From assembly GCF_032878955.1 (NCBI RefSeq), contig NZ_CP043839.1, positions 3,348,001 through 3,412,000 of the forward strand: DNA of 64,000 nucleotides, written 5' to 3'. Positions 63,966-64,000 of the stretch are shown piece after piece (the first letter of the stretch is position 1; every line of letters starts with the position of its first letter). Position numbers and translations under genes: made by a program. This DNA comes from Butyricimonas paravirosa (GTDB lineage: Bacteria; Bacteroidota; Bacteroidia; Bacteroidales; Marinifilaceae). The notes under the pieces are model-generated. The model was given only the letters and a program-made list of their open reading frames with translations, was not told the origin of the DNA and did no database searches.

Positions 63966-64000
63966 ATGAGAATGAGAAATAAACTATGGATATTAGGAGT
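63966..64000 (+). CDS. Start of a further gene (truncated by window end)
   Basis: ATG at 63966, 11 bases after the previous stop, opens a frame reading MRMRNKLWILG to the window edge, like the start of a signal peptide. In comparable loci the next gene is another surface lipoprotein, but too little is visible to name it. Confidence 0.4.
   Translation, partial: MRMRNKLWILG

Overview
The window looks like chromosomal DNA of a member of the Bacteroidota, most likely order Bacteroidales. It carries three SusC/SusD outer-membrane importer loci, each headed by an ECF sigma factor and a FecR-type anti-sigma factor. Several promoters fit the Bacteroidales TTTG / TAnnTTTG pattern, start codons lack Shine-Dalgarno sequences, and the insertion sequences are of families common in this group. 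The density of STN-domain SusC proteins with FecI/FecR regulators and companion proteases or thioredoxins suggests an Odoribacteraceae-like (for example Butyricimonas-like) genome, but genus is only a guess. No rRNA, tRNA or CRISPR array was seen.

Layout: (1) 1-5465, an ABC ATPase between two paralogous GldG-type permease fusions, the first cut by the window edge. (2) 5819-9257, a pair of exported TldD/TldE-like proteins, one with an intact metal site and one without. (3) 9384-21557, SusC/D locus 1: sigma, FecR, STN-SusC, SusD, a degenerate metallopeptidase-like lipoprotein, a second lipoprotein and two thioredoxin-fold proteins. (4) 21615-23192, a small heat-shock protein and a TonB-C-domain protein. 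(5) 23337-38417, SusC/D locus 2: sigma, FecR, SusC, SusD, a metallopeptidase-like lipoprotein gene broken by an IS1380-family element that itself carries an IS4-family element, a subtilase-fold protein lacking all catalytic residues, an aspartic protease with two DTG motifs, and a catalytically dead aspartic-protease domain fused to thioredoxin. (6) 38681-43559, CbpA/CbpM chaperones, a protein with two TonB-C domains, a DMT exporter and a dicarboxylate/amino-acid symporter. (7) 43901-56284, two overlapping TetR genes followed by seven efflux genes (TolC, HlyD, two ABC-2 permeases, RND adaptor, RND pump, second TolC), with palindromic repeat elements in several spacers. (8) 56416-64000, SusC/D locus 3: sigma, FecR, SusC, SusD, a DUF4843-type lipoprotein and the start of another gene.

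How it fits together: in each SusC/D locus the STN domain of SusC is expected to signal to FecR, which frees the sigma factor to transcribe the locus. None of the three loci has a glycoside hydrolase or polysaccharide lyase in view. Loci 1 and 2 instead carry protease-fold and thioredoxin-fold partners, which points to peptide or protein substrates (RagAB-like) rather than glycans.

The most notable patterns are: a cluster of protease-fold proteins in locus 2 that have mostly lost catalytic residues; a hairpin of conserved architecture 43-57 nt upstream of all three susC start codons; a shared ACCC-N16/17-GTCT element exactly 21 nt before two of the three fecR start codons; and a cleanly resolvable IS-in-IS-in-gene insertion.
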